A DNA stretch of 34,486 bases from Phycisphaerales bacterium (GTDB lineage: Bacteria; Planctomycetota; Phycisphaerae; UBA1845), in contig QZJT01000129.1 in NCBI GenBank assembly GCA_003597935.1, forward strand, positions 1 through 34,486, in the 5' to 3' direction. Positions 24,807 to 33,312 of this stretch are shown here, piece by piece. Every line of letters begins with the position of its first letter. Position 1 is the first letter of the stretch. The notes below the pieces were generated by a model. It had not been told where the DNA came from. It saw nothing but the letters and a program-made list of their open reading frames with translations, and did no database searches. The position numbers were made by a program, and so were the translations under genes.

Positions 24807-25652
24807 GTGACCAACCAGGTGATCCACCAGAGTCCCTACGTCGGCGCAGGACTCGTCACGTTCAGCATCTCGATTCTCGCCGGTCCCGGCAGCGGCCGGA
24901 TCGTCGCCTGCCGGCGCCTGGTGACGCTGCTGGGCTCGCGCAGCGGGTGCAAGTTCAACCTGCGGCATCCGCTGGTGGCGCCCGTTCACGCCGCCATCGT
25001 CAACAACGGTACGGAGCTGATCCTGCGCGACCTGGTCTCGCCGGGTGGAACCACGCTGAACGGCCTGCCCTGCGAGCATGAGCGGCTTCGCGACGGCGAC
25101 GTGTTCACGGTCGGACCCTGGGAGCTCCGAATCAGGATTCACGCCACGCCCGAGCGCCGCCAGGACGCCGACCTGCACCCGATCAGCCTCGATCCGACGC
25201 CCGATTCGATCGTGCTGGAGCACGTTCAGTCCGGCCGCCTGTTGCAGCCGCGGCGCGAAGTCAGCGTCATAGGACGGCGGAGCGGCTGCGACATCGTCAT
25301 CAACGATCCGCAGGTATCCCGCTGTCACGCGGTCCTGTGCCGTTACATGGACCACCCGGTGCTGTACGATGTCTCCGCGTCTGAGTTTGTCCGCGTGGGC
25401 GACAAGCCGACCGGCTTTCAGCAGCTCCGCGACCAGGACGACCTGTTCATCGGGGCCACCCACTTCCGCGTCCGTCTGCACCAGCCCAAATCCAGGAACG
25501 GCGGCAACGGCCGCGCCCACGCCGCCGCCCGCCCGGCGCTGCTGACCGCGCAGGACGCCCCCGCCGACCTCATCGACATCCGCGCCGCCGAGGCCAACAA
25601 ACGCTGGGTCGTCGCCGAGCACCTCGAACAGGCCCAGCGCGGCGAAGGGTGA
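24807..25652 (+). CDS. second tandem FHA-domain protein
   Basis: 281 residues from a GTG at 24807 (AGGACG lies upstream). The first FHA domain (about 18-105) has LLGSRSGCKFNLRHPLVAP, VHAAIV and SPGGTTLNG; the second (about 130-225) has VIGRRSGCDIVINDPQVSRC followed by HAVL, then DDLFIGATHFRV. The second retains the Arg, Ser and His of phosphothreonine-binding FHA domains. The first lacks the Ser before His (APVHA), so it may be structural. A Gln/Asn/Ala-rich linker and a helical tail with ANKRWVVAEHLEQAQ follow. It is a paralogue in architecture of the protein at 13835. There is no kinase or phosphatase nearby, so its signalling partners are unknown. Confidence 0.9.
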   Translation: MTNQVIHQSPYVGAGLVTFSISILAGPGSGRIVACRRLVTLLGSRSGCKFNLRHPLVAPVHAAIVNNGTELILRDLVSPGGTTLNGLPCEHERLRDGDVFTVGPWELRIRIHATPERRQDADLHPISLDPTPDSIVLEHVQSGRLLQPRREVSVIGRRSGCDIVINDPQVSRCHAVLCRYMDHPVLYDVSASEFVRVGDKPTGFQQLRDQDDLFIGATHFRVRLHQPKSRNGGNGRAHAAARPALLTAQDAPADLIDIRAAEANKRWVVAEHLEQAQRGEG

Positions 25653-25793
25653 GCGGGTCTCCTCCGGCCGCTCCCACCTTCCGGCTCGGTCGCACGGAGG
25701 CATTCAGGGAAAACGTGCCGGTTCTTCGGTCAGCGGGCCGTGTCGCTGCGTCGCGGATTCGCCGTGACCAAGTCGTCCTGAGTTGGGATGGCA

Positions 25794-25829
25794 CCGCGGT
25801 ATGTTCTCGTCGGCCATCAACTTCAACAT
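25794..25829 (-). pseudogene. remnant of a DUF5615-type PIN-like toxin gene
   Basis: The DUF433 frame ends in TGA at 25832-25830, and an ATG follows at once (25829-25827). It gives MLKLMADENIPR, the characteristic opening of DUF5615 proteins, which are usual partners of DUF433. After this the sequence loses similarity (CHPNSGRLGHG), and no second half is visible in any frame, so only the 5' end remains. Confidence 0.6.
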
Positions 25830-26060
25830 TCAGGCATCAAGAGGAAACAACCGCTCGTTTGCGACCGACTCCGCCGCGTATTTCAGTTACGCCAGCACAT
25901 CGTCCCGTGTCACGCCCGGGTAGGCATCCAGCACTTCCGCTTCCGCCCAACCCTGTGCGAGCAATCTTACCACGTGCTCTACGCTCAGCCGGGTCGCCTG
26001 AAGGACCGCCTTTCCGCAAAACACGCCGGGATCTATGACGATTCGGTCTCGCCAATCCAT
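25830..26060 (-). pseudogene. DUF433 antitoxin gene interrupted by a stop codon
   Basis: From the ATG at 26060 the frame reads MDWRDRIVIDPGVFCGKAVL, then TRLSVEHVVRLLAQGW, AYPGVTRDDVLA, the hallmarks of DUF433 proteins. It then meets TAA at 25889-25887, exactly where family members have a Cys (VLACLxYA). Reading through, the frame resumes with LKYAAESVANERLFPLDA and stops at 25830, giving the normal total of about 76 residues. DUF433 proteins are likely antitoxins of VapBC-like pairs with DUF5615 PIN-like toxins. With the partner also truncated, the module is dead. A sequencing error at the stop is possible but would not repair the toxin. Upstream bases in the same frame lack a start. Confidence 0.8.
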
Positions 26061-26490
26061 CGGTCGCTCCAATTCAGGATGAACCCACGTCCAGGGAATC
26101 GTCTCGAGCAGGGCATCGCACTGGTCAAGGCGCGCAAACAGCTTGTCGTGGTTTCAGCCTGAATGGCCCTGACCCATCACAGCCGGCGGCGGCGGGAGGG
26201 TTTGAAGCGGCTGCCGAGGGTTTTTCGGGGGGCGGTGGCGGGAGCGGCGGTGGCGGGGCTGAAGACGGGCTGCTCGTAGCGCGATCGTGGCTCGACCCGC
26301 GGCACGGGGGCGCGCTTCGCAGGCGGCGGGCTGCCCGAGTACCGTGCGGGCGCCGCGTCCACGCCGTCGAATCTGTCGCGCACCTCGCCCCGCCGTCCCG
26401 GCTGCGTACGTGTTGCCGGGGCCTGCGGTCCCGGCGTAGGATGTGTGGAGTTAATGTCGAAGCAAGCGCCTTGTCGAGGGGAACGCATTC
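26061..26490. other. intergenic stretch before the EF-hand repeat protein
   Basis: About 430 bases. A 103-codon frame on the minus strand (26177-26488) is Pro/Arg-rich and starts at the same position as the next gene's leader; I could not support it as a gene. A short plus-strand frame from 26163 is equally unsupported. The promoter of the gene at 26491 should lie here; the ribosome site GAGGGGA is just before its ATG. Confidence 0.35.
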
Positions 26491-28122
26491 ATGACGACGC
26501 GCGGATGTTTTCAGATTCTGGTTGCGCTGGTCGGGTGTGTCAGTTCGGCGGCCGGGCAGACGGCCGTTCGGATCACGGGCGACACGTGGACCGCGGGGGC
26601 GCAGAGCGTGGAACGCCCGGCCGCGGCAGGCGGCCGGAGCGATGCCGCGGCCCTGGCGGCGCCGTTCATGCTGACCGCCCGTGCGTGGCACAAGCAGCCG
26701 GTCCCCGGCGGCGGGACGCTCAATCCGGTCGCCTACGGGGACGGCGCGTCCATCGACGCATCGGGGACGCTCGCCTTCACCACCATCATCGACGGCGTGC
26801 CGCGTAATCAGGGCATCTTCCTGGCGGACGAGGACGGTCTTCACCCGATCGCCATCGGCTGCGGCTCGGGCGGCGGCACCGGCGATCCCGGCACCCACTG
26901 CGGCGACCCCACTCCGATCGGCGGGACGTTTACCGGCTTTTTCCGCGGCACCTACTTCATTCCCGCCGTCAATGATGCGGGTGACGTGATGTTCCTGTCG
27001 GACGTGGTGGACGGCCCGTCGCCGCGGGGGCTCTTTCTCTATCGCCGGGTGGAGGACGACATCATCAAGATCGCGGCCGTGGGCGATCCTTCGCCGATGG
27101 GCGGCCGCATCGGCATGGTCGGACCCGGCTCGATCAACAACGCCCGGCAGGCCGTCTTCCTGGCCTACAACGAAGGCTCCACCGTCGCTCAGATCTTCCG
27201 GTGGCAGGATGGCGCGGTGTCCAAGGTGGTGGCGGCCGGCGACCCGGCCCCCGGGGGGGGCACGCTTCAGATCCTGGCCTACGAGACGGCCAGCTTCGGC
27301 GACGGCACCACCATGCCGGTGGGGGCGGTGCCGGACATCAACGATTCCGGCCAGATCGCCTTCTTCGCCATCGTCTCCGGCGGCCGCGGCGGGCAGGGTC
27401 TGTTCGTCTCACGCGACGGCGTCCATGAGTGGGCGGTCTGGCGGGGCCAGCCCTCGCCCATCGGCGGGACCTTCCTGAACTTCTGGCACCCGCTGATCAA
27501 CAACGAGGGCGAACTGGCCTTCTTCACGGACGTCGATCTGGGCGGCCACGGCAACTCCGCCTGGGTCGTCGGCCGGCCGGGCAACTGGCGCAAGGCGGTG
27601 GCGTTCTTCGACCGGATCGACGACGGCGAGGTGCGATACCTGGCCGTGTCGCGCAACCCGATGCGGGCGCTGGACGACTGCGGCAACCTGCTGGTGTGGT
27701 GCATGGTGCTCAAGGAGGACAACTCGGAGCGGAGCCTCCAGGTGCTGATCACGCCGTCGGGCCAGCAGATCGTCACGGCGGGCGATAACGACCCCACCCC
27801 GCTGGGCGGCGTGCTCAACACGTTCCAGGGCTGGCCGTCGATGAACAACGGTGGGCAGATGGTCCTGGGTTCGGGCATCCTGGGCGGCATCGGCGGTACG
27901 GAAAGCGCGCACTTCCTGGTGGAGCTTGACCATCTCAAGGGTGACGGCGATGGCGACCGCGACGTGGACCTGAAGGATCTGGGCCTGATGGTCGAGTGCC
28001 TTGCCGGTCCGGCCGACTGCCCGCCGCAGTTCGCCTGCACCGTCTTCGACTTCGACGGCAACGGCCGGGTGGACCTGCGCGACGCGGCGGGGTTTCAGGG
28101 CGCGTTTACCGGCGGAAGGTGA
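26491..28122 (+). CDS. secreted repeat protein with C-terminal dockerin-like EF-hands
   Basis: 543 residues. Signal peptide about 1-22 (ending SSAAGQ). The body carries six clear repeats of the type GDPxPxGGTxxxxxx...INxxGxxAFxxx, starting near residues 70, 140, 200, 250, 320 and 435, with a degenerate one near 375. The 50-70 residue spacing suggests a beta-propeller with six or seven blades. Such DUF7453-like repeats are frequent in planctomycetes. The C-terminus (485-543) has two calcium-loop sequences, DGDGDRDVDLKDLG and FDFDGNGRVDLRDAAG, as in dockerin type I modules, with a Cys-containing spacer (ECLAGPADCPP, then C). Dockerins usually dock on cohesins; in planctomycetes these tails are often of unknown use. 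Extracellular or surface location is likely. It sits between a decayed and an intact toxin-antitoxin module. Confidence 0.88.
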   Translation: MTTRGCFQILVALVGCVSSAAGQTAVRITGDTWTAGAQSVERPAAAGGRSDAAALAAPFMLTARAWHKQPVPGGGTLNPVAYGDGASIDASGTLAFTTIIDGVPRNQGIFLADEDGLHPIAIGCGSGGGTGDPGTHCGDPTPIGGTFTGFFRGTYFIPAVNDAGDVMFLSDVVDGPSPRGLFLYRRVEDDIIKIAAVGDPSPMGGRIGMVGPGSINNARQAVFLAYNEGSTVAQIFRWQDGAVSKVVAAGDPAPGGGTLQILAYETASFGDGTTMPVGAVPDINDSGQIAFFAIVSGGRGGQGLFVSRDGVHEWAVWRGQPSPIGGTFLNFWHPLINNEGELAFFTDVDLGGHGNSAWVVGRPGNWRKAVAFFDRIDDGEVRYLAVSRNPMRALDDCGNLLVWCMVLKEDNSERSLQVLITPSGQQIVTAGDNDPTPLGGVLNTFQGWPSMNNGGQMVLGSGILGGIGGTESAHFLVELDHLKGDGDGDRDVDLKDLGLMVECLAGPADCPPQFACTVFDFDGNGRVDLRDAAGFQGAFTGGR

Positions 28123-28203
28123 CGCCTCAAGCGTATCGCCCGCGACTGCCGTTCTTGCCAATGTCAAGCTGATATTATTGGACTATTTCATCCGTATCGC
28201 CGC

Positions 28204-28232
28204 TTTCACGACGTGGTGAAACAGTGTATAAT
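28204..28232 (+). promoter_or_regulatory. AbiE promoter with overlapping inverted-repeat operator
   Basis: A perfect -10, TATAAT, is at 28227-28232. At the -35 position (28204-28209) the sequence is TTTCAC, which is the left arm of an 18-base near-palindrome TTTCACGACGTGGTGAAA (28204-28221, 16 of 18 symmetric). A further GTGAAA lies at 28234-28239. Known AbiEi antitoxins repress their own operon by binding inverted repeats in the promoter, so this is a good candidate operator. The surrounding AT-rich block (about 28160-28240) differs from the rest of the window. Confidence 0.6.
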
Positions 28233-28239
28233 AGTGAAA

Positions 28240-29337
28240 GTGCCCGACCGCCGGAACATCTCAATCCGAGCTTGGCTCGAAGCCTTGGCGACTGACACCG
28301 GCGCCTTCAAACTGGCCGGGTTGGTGCCGGCAGCGGGCAACGGACGGCCAGCGCCATCCATCGACTACGTTGCCACACTGCTGCCCGCCGGATCTCGCAA
28401 GGCCATCAAGTTGAACGTCCTTACCCGATCGCGTTTCACCCCGCGTGAGGCGGTGGCGCTGGCGAACGATTCGAGCGCCGTCAACGCAGGCTCCGGCGCC
28501 CTGCTGATTGCCTGTCCCGCGATCTCACCCCGGGCCGCTGCCATCTGCCGTCGACACGGCGTCGGCTACCTCGACCAGGCGGGCAACTGCGACATTCGTG
28601 CGCCCGGTCTGGCACTGCACGTGGACGGACGCCCACCCGCGGCGCGCGACACGCGTCCACTCTCCACCCCGTTCGCTCCGAAGGCCGGTCGCGTGGCGCG
28701 GCTCCTGCTGAGTTCGCCGACTCGGACCTGGAAGGTACAGGACCTGGCAAGGCAGGGTCGAATCAGCCTTGGTCTGGCATCGAAGGCGAAGAACGCTCTC
28801 GTAGAACAAGCGTACGTCGTCGTAGACGGAGGTCGGCTGCGCCTGGCGGATCCCGCAGCGCTGCTTATGGCGTGGAGCGCGGTATACCGCCCACCGTATC
28901 AGCGAACGAACCTCTACGTCATGCAAGAACCCGAGGAAATCGAATTGGCCGTGGCTGCATGGTGTGAGCAGAACGACGTGACATTCGGCCTCGCGGAGTA
29001 TGCGGGGGCGTGGCGCCTCGCCCCCATGGTCCGCTATAGACAGCCGTCGGTTGCAGTGCTCGAGTCCGGCGCGACGGATATTGTGAGGGGAATCCAGATT
29101 TCACTGGATGCGAAGTCCGCAGTATCCGGGAGCAACCTGGTCATACTGAGCACGGGCGACGAGTCCGTGTTTTTCGACATACTCGAGGTTGGGCGCGTGC
29201 GGGTGCTCTCCCCATTGCAGCACTATCTCGACCTGCACGCGCAGCCTGGGCGCGGCCGGGAAGCCGCCCAGGAAATCCTGCATCGCCTGCTCATCCCCAG
29301 TTGGAAGGCCGTGTCGGCCGATGGTGGGCGCCAATGA
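28240..29337 (+). CDS. AbiEi-like antitoxin of a type IV toxin-antitoxin system
   Basis: About 365 residues if the GTG at 28240 is used; it lies 7 bases after a TATAAT, so the mRNA could be leaderless. GTGs at 28234 and 28213 are in frame, but the last would lie upstream of the promoter's -10. The protein has a winged-helix-like segment (TWKVQDLARQGRISLGLASK, about residues 168-190) and a C-terminal region containing VGRVRVLSPLQHYLDLHAQP, then EAAQEILHRLLIP, as seen in AbiEi-type antitoxins. Its partner, a nucleotidyltransferase, starts inside its stop codon (ATGA). In such systems AbiEi neutralises AbiEii without forming a stable complex and represses the operon. Base composition is less GC-rich at third positions than in the neighbours, which hints at transfer. 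Assignment rests mainly on the partner gene. Confidence 0.7.
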   Translation: MPDRRNISIRAWLEALATDTGAFKLAGLVPAAGNGRPAPSIDYVATLLPAGSRKAIKLNVLTRSRFTPREAVALANDSSAVNAGSGALLIACPAISPRAAAICRRHGVGYLDQAGNCDIRAPGLALHVDGRPPAARDTRPLSTPFAPKAGRVARLLLSSPTRTWKVQDLARQGRISLGLASKAKNALVEQAYVVVDGGRLRLADPAALLMAWSAVYRPPYQRTNLYVMQEPEEIELAVAAWCEQNDVTFGLAEYAGAWRLAPMVRYRQPSVAVLESGATDIVRGIQISLDAKSAVSGSNLVILSTGDESVFFDILEVGRVRVLSPLQHYLDLHAQPGRGREAAQEILHRLLIPSWKAVSADGGRQ

Positions 29338-30143
29338 CCGGCCCCAGAGCATCCTGGACCGACCCGCGCATTCTGGCGAGCCGAGCCGTTCTCCTCGAAG
29401 TCATGACCATTCTCGGCTCGGACATGGACAAGGTAGTTATCGTCGGGGGGTGGGTACCGGAGCTGCTCTACCCCGGCAGAGGCCACATTGGTTCACTGGA
29501 CGTGGACGTGGCCCTCGATGGACGCCGCATTCTGCCCGCGGCCTACGACTCGATCCGGCGGCGCCTCATCCAATCGCACTACGTTCCGGTCGCCCCCTCC
29601 GCCGGCATTTTCTACAGAGACATGCCCGATGGGGGGATCAGAGTCAAACTGGACCTGATCACCGGCGAGGGCGTCCTCCCGCGCGAACAGGAATCTCACG
29701 CGGTCATCCAGGATATGGTCGTCGGAATGCTGCGCGGCATCGATCTTGCGCTCGACCACACCGTCACGATCACGCTGACCGGGGCATTGCCCGATGGCAC
29801 GGTAAACGAGTTGCGAATGCGGATCGCAAGCGCGGCGGCGTTCATTTGCATGAAGGCGCATGCACTCAATGAGCGAAAGCGGGAGAAGGATGCGTACGAC
29901 GTCTACTTTTGCCTTCGACACTGCGATGGCGGACCCACGTCGCTCGCCGACACGGTTCGCCCCCTGATGGGGCATCCACGCATGAACGAGGCTATAGGCA
30001 TCCTGCGATCGAAGTTTGCGGCCATCGACCGCGTTGGACCGCAATGGACGGCGCAAGTCTCCAGGGGACTGGGTGAAGATGTCGATCAAGTCGCGCGCGA
30101 CGCATACGAACGGATGGCCCGGTTCCTGTCATCGCTCGGGTGA
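29334..30143 (+). CDS. AbiEii-like nucleotidyltransferase toxin
   Basis: 269 residues, ATG overlapping the antitoxin stop by 4 bases (ATGA), so translation is coupled. The DNA polymerase beta-type nucleotidyltransferase motif is complete: VIVGGWVPELLY (GG at 38-39), SLDVDVAL with D56 and D58 as metal ligands, and KLDLIT with D107 as the third acid. The C-terminal half has FICMKAHALNERKREKDAYD (K174, K185, D186, D189), the lysine and KDAYD element typical of AbiEii/MenA-type toxins. AbiEii toxins transfer nucleotides (for example to tRNA acceptor stems in MenT-type relatives) and confer phage abortive infection in some hosts. All visible catalytic residues are intact, so the toxin is probably active. 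Target and host role are not shown by the sequence. Confidence 0.85.
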   Translation: MTGPRASWTDPRILASRAVLLEVMTILGSDMDKVVIVGGWVPELLYPGRGHIGSLDVDVALDGRRILPAAYDSIRRRLIQSHYVPVAPSAGIFYRDMPDGGIRVKLDLITGEGVLPREQESHAVIQDMVVGMLRGIDLALDHTVTITLTGALPDGTVNELRMRIASAAAFICMKAHALNERKREKDAYDVYFCLRHCDGGPTSLADTVRPLMGHPRMNEAIGILRSKFAAIDRVGPQWTAQVSRGLGEDVDQVARDAYERMARFLSSLG

Positions 30144-30171
30144 ATCCGTCCGCGCGAAGTGCGTTCAGTCG

Positions 30172-30447
30172 CTACCCCTTCGGCTCGACCTCAATGGTCC
30201 CGGCGCCGGGCTGGCGGCGCTCGATGATCTCGTCCGTGTCCGGATCGCGTCGCTCCTCGACGGCGGCAGTTTCGATGGTGATCACCAGCACGTCGCCGTC
30301 ACAGTCGACGCCGTCGGCAGCCGGCTCGATGTAGCGGACCGTCACGATGGCGTCCCCCTCGAACGCGCCGCCTTCGGCGCCGATGCCGCTCCACTCGATA
30401 CTGGCATCGGAGGCGTAGACGCCGCAATCAGCGGATCGAACCCCCAT
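30172..30447 (-). CDS. small hypothetical protein
   Basis: 91 residues from an ATG at 30447, with weak upstream purines (GGGAAAGGGC). The sequence is acidic with beta-like strands: DAIVTVRYIEPAADGVDCDG and DVLVITIETAAVEE, then ERRDPDTDEIIERRQPGAGT. No signal peptide, membrane segment or family is recognised. It is convergent with the AbiEii-like gene and divergent from the heme lipoprotein. The coding call rests on the ordered look of the protein and on the lack of a better frame on the other strand. Confidence 0.55.
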   Translation of the reverse strand: MGVRSADCGVYASDASIEWSGIGAEGGAFEGDAIVTVRYIEPAADGVDCDGDVLVITIETAAVEERRDPDTDEIIERRQPGAGTIEVEPKG

Positions 30448-30555
30448 GGACTGCCCTTTCCCAACCGCCGTGCCAGCGCGGTATCATGGTAAACGCGCTC
30501 CGCCGTTGCGACGCGGCGAGGGCGCGGGCCGAGTTTTTCTGTCGAGGTGAGAACG

Positions 30556-33021
30556 ATGCTCCCAGTGGGTACACGGACCGTGGCGGCGGTGTGCGGCCTG
30601 TTGCTGCTCGGGACAGCCGGATGCACGATGAACGGCGGTCCTACGGGCAACGACGAGGACAACGCCAACACCAGCCGGAACGACAACACCGGCGGCGACG
30701 GCAACGTCAACGACAACAGCGGCGACGATGACGTTGTCGCCAAGGGCGTCCTCGGCGCGCTCGGCGAAATCCGCCCCAATGCCACCGCCGAGGAGCGGGA
30801 GCTGTTCGAACGCGGCAAGGCGGTGGCGACTCGGCGCTTCAGCCTGACCGAAGGGCTGGGGCCGGACCTCAACGTCACCTTCTGCATGGCCTGCCACGAG
30901 CGCCCGACCCTCGGCGGAGGCGCCGGGCTGTATCGCAACTTCTTCATCACCGGTCTGATCAACCGCGACGGCGAGTTCGAACTCGGCGCCACCGGCGGCG
31001 TGCTCCGCATGTTCCATTTCGGCAACGACGACCTGCCCGCCCGTCCGGCCGTGTCCTCGGCGCTGACCATCTTCGCCCAGCGCAACCCGGTCCCCATCTT
31101 CGGCACCGGGCTGATCCTGGAAATCTCCGACAATGCGATCCTGCTCAACGCCGACCCGGACGACCTCGACGGCGACGGCATCAGCGGCCGGCCCAACGTC
31201 GTCGACGGCGTTATCGCCCGGCTTGGACGCAAGGCCCAGACCATCGACCTCGAGGGATTCATCCGTGGGCCGCTGCTCAATCACCTCGGCATCACCACCG
31301 ATCCGCTGACGGACCAGCAGCGGCTCGAACTGCCGTTCATGCGTAACGTCGCGGCCGCGGCCTCGCGCGGCAAAGGGGACCGTCAGGCCCAACTCGTCAT
31401 CGGTGACGACGAAGATCTCGTAGACGCGGACGGCGTGCCCGATCCGGAGATGTCGCAAGGCGACCTGTTCGACCTGGTCGCGTTCGCGCTGCTGCTGGCC
31501 GGGCCGGCGCCGGAACCGCTCAACGACCAGACGCGCACGGGCCAGGCGCTGTTCGAAAGCGTCGGCTGCGCCAAGTGTCACGTGCCGGCGCTGCAGGGTC
31601 CGCGCGGGCTTGTTCCGCTCTTCTCGGACCTGCTGCTGCACGACATGGGCGAGGAACTGGCGGATGGGATTCAGCAGGGCATGGCCGAAGGCTCGGAGTT
31701 CCGCACCCAGCCGCTGTGGGGCGTCGCATCCGTCGGACCCTACCTGCACGACGGGCGGGCCGATACGCTGGAAGACGCCATCCTCGCCCACGGCGGCGAG
31801 GCCGACGCCTCCCGTGCCGCCTTCGCCGCGTTGACCGAGGTCGAGCGCGCCGACGTCATCGCGTTCCTCGAATCCCTGGGCGGGCGGGAACTGGCCGGAC
31901 CCGGCGTGGCGGAGGCCCCGCAGCCGCAGCCCGGCGTCGGGGAGTTCGGCGGGCCGCGGCGCTCGCTGACCGAAGACGAGGAGGAGCGGTTCCTGCGCGG
32001 GCGGGAAGTGTTCGACCGGCGCTTCGGGTTCAATGCCGGCGTCGGGGCTCTGACCGGCCGCGACGGCTTCGCCCGATTCAACGGCGACAGTTGCCGCGCC
32101 TGCCACTTCGATCCCGTCATCGGCGGCGCCGGGCCGCGCGGCGTCAACGTGATGCGGCACGGCATCCTGACCGGCCAGGGCGACTTCGAGGCTTCGACCG
32201 ACGCACCGAACACGATCCTGCACAAGGAAATCGTCATCGGCGGTGAGCCGATCCGCCCCGACCTGGACGTCAACGTCTTCGAGCACCGGCAGACCCCGCC
32301 GCTGTTCGGCATGGGTCTGATCGACGCGATCGCCGAGGAGGACATCCTCGCCCACGAAGACGGCGACGACGCCGACCGCGACGGGATCAGCGGCCGGGCA
32401 CACGTCCTCAGCGACGGCCGGGTCGGGCGCCTGGGCTGGAAGGCGCAGGTTCCCGGTCTTGCGGAGTTCGTGCGCGATGCTATGGCCGCCGAAATGGGCA
32501 TCACGCTTCCGGTGCAGGAGGGGCTGACGTTCGGCATCACGGAGGACAGCGACGGCGTCGCCGACCCGGAACTGACCGTCGACGCGGTCGAAGACCTGAC
32601 GTTCTTCGTCGCCATGCTGGCCGCGCCGCCGCGACAACCGGGCGCGACGTCGGAAGAGGCGCTGCGCGGCCAGGCGCTGTTCGAGAGCATCCGCTGCGCG
32701 ACGTGCCACGTACCGGTGCTGCCCGCCACGCTGGACGGAGAGCGCATCGACGTGCCGCTCTATTCAGACCTGCTGCTGCACGACGCGATGGGCCAGAGCG
32801 GCATCGGCATCGAGGACGGCGACGCCGGCATGACCGAGTTCCGCACGCCGCCCCTGTGGGGCCTGAGCCGGACGGCCCCGTACCTGCACGACGCCTCCGC
32901 CGACACCATCGAGGAAGCGATCCTCGGCCACCGCGGCGAGTCGGCTGAGGTCCGCCGTGCGTTCCGGAATCTGCCCGAGGCCGACCGGGCGGCTATCCTC
33001 ACGTTCCTCGAGACGCGTTGA
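30556..33021 (+). CDS. tetraheme lipoprotein of two fused DUF1111 (di-heme oxidoreductase-like) units
   Basis: 821 residues from the ATG at 30556, chosen because GAGGTGA lies just upstream. Lipobox Cys23 in LLGTAGC, then an Asn/Asp/Gly-rich linker (about 24-62). Two homologous halves follow, each with two heme-attachment motifs: C110-M-A-C-H, C338-A-K-C-H, C513-R-A-C-H and C714-A-T-C-H. Each half also ends with matching phrases, GVASVGPYLHDGRADTLEDA and GLSRTAPYLHDASADTIEEA, and carries GTGLILEISD or GMGLIDAIAE. DUF1111 proteins are annotated as putative di-heme peroxidases or thiol oxidoreductases and are normally single units; here one polypeptide has four hemes on the outer face of the membrane. 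Cytochrome c maturation genes are not in the window. The donor and acceptor are unknown. Confidence 0.92.
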   Translation: MLPVGTRTVAAVCGLLLLGTAGCTMNGGPTGNDEDNANTSRNDNTGGDGNVNDNSGDDDVVAKGVLGALGEIRPNATAEERELFERGKAVATRRFSLTEGLGPDLNVTFCMACHERPTLGGGAGLYRNFFITGLINRDGEFELGATGGVLRMFHFGNDDLPARPAVSSALTIFAQRNPVPIFGTGLILEISDNAILLNADPDDLDGDGISGRPNVVDGVIARLGRKAQTIDLEGFIRGPLLNHLGITTDPLTDQQRLELPFMRNVAAAASRGKGDRQAQLVIGDDEDLVDADGVPDPEMSQGDLFDLVAFALLLAGPAPEPLNDQTRTGQALFESVGCAKCHVPALQGPRGLVPLFSDLLLHDMGEELADGIQQGMAEGSEFRTQPLWGVASVGPYLHDGRADTLEDAILAHGGEADASRAAFAALTEVERADVIAFLESLGGRELAGPGVAEAPQPQPGVGEFGGPRRSLTEDEEERFLRGREVFDRRFGFNAGVGALTGRDGFARFNGDSCRACHFDPVIGGAGPRGVNVMRHGILTGQGDFEASTDAPNTILHKEIVIGGEPIRPDLDVNVFEHRQTPPLFGMGLIDAIAEEDILAHEDGDDADRDGISGRAHVLSDGRVGRLGWKAQVPGLAEFVRDAMAAEMGITLPVQEGLTFGITEDSDGVADPELTVDAVEDLTFFVAMLAAPPRQPGATSEEALRGQALFESIRCATCHVPVLPATLDGERIDVPLYSDLLLHDAMGQSGIGIEDGDAGMTEFRTPPLWGLSRTAPYLHDASADTIEEAILGHRGESAEVRRAFRNLPEADRAAILTFLETR

Positions 33022-33120
33022 TTGAGGGTCACGCGCCTCGAAGGTGATATCCCCATCGGCCGCCCGGACGTGCCCTCGGCGAGCCGCGGGTGCGTGGGGG
33101 AATCGACGGCCTTTCTGAGC

Positions 33121-33146
33121 GAGCCGCGTGGCTTTAGCCCGCGCGG
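33121..33146 (+). repeat. 26-bp inverted repeat, left copy
   Basis: Begins GAGCCGCGTGGCTTTAGCCC and ends GCGCGG. Its reverse complement is found at 33588-33613 with one mismatch. The unit is itself a hairpin with CCGCG/CGCGG arms. Confidence 0.85.
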
Positions 33147-33252
33147 AGTCTCCGTCAGAACCTCGGCTACGATCGACAGTAGGATCGCCCCAGGCTTCCG
33201 AGCCCCCTTCGGGCGGCCCTGGACCGCCATCCCGTTATTCCCTCTTGTCTTG

Positions 33253-33312
33253 GCAAGATGGTTGCGGCTCGTTTGGGCAAGATGGATGCCGCTCGTTTGG
33301 GCAAGCTTGTCG
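33253..33312 (+). repeat. 24-bp tandem repeat, about 2.5 copies
   Basis: Units start at 33253, 33277 and 33301, each opening with GCAAG; the first two agree at 22 of 24 positions (shared ends GCAAGATGG and GCTCGTTTGG). The third is cut short. The length is a multiple of three, giving an 8-residue repeat if translated, but no gene is supported. Confidence 0.75.

Noticed and set aside
25887..25889. Alternative genetic code explaining the in-frame TAA in the DUF433 gene
   Set aside because: The intact genes I checked use ordinary stops (TAG, TGA, TAA) at family-appropriate ends, and the partner gene is truncated, so simple decay is enough.
26177..26488. A 103-codon Pro/Arg-rich minus-strand frame
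   Set aside because: No ribosome site or recognisable domain, and it begins inside the next gene's leader. It could be a real small gene but cannot be supported.
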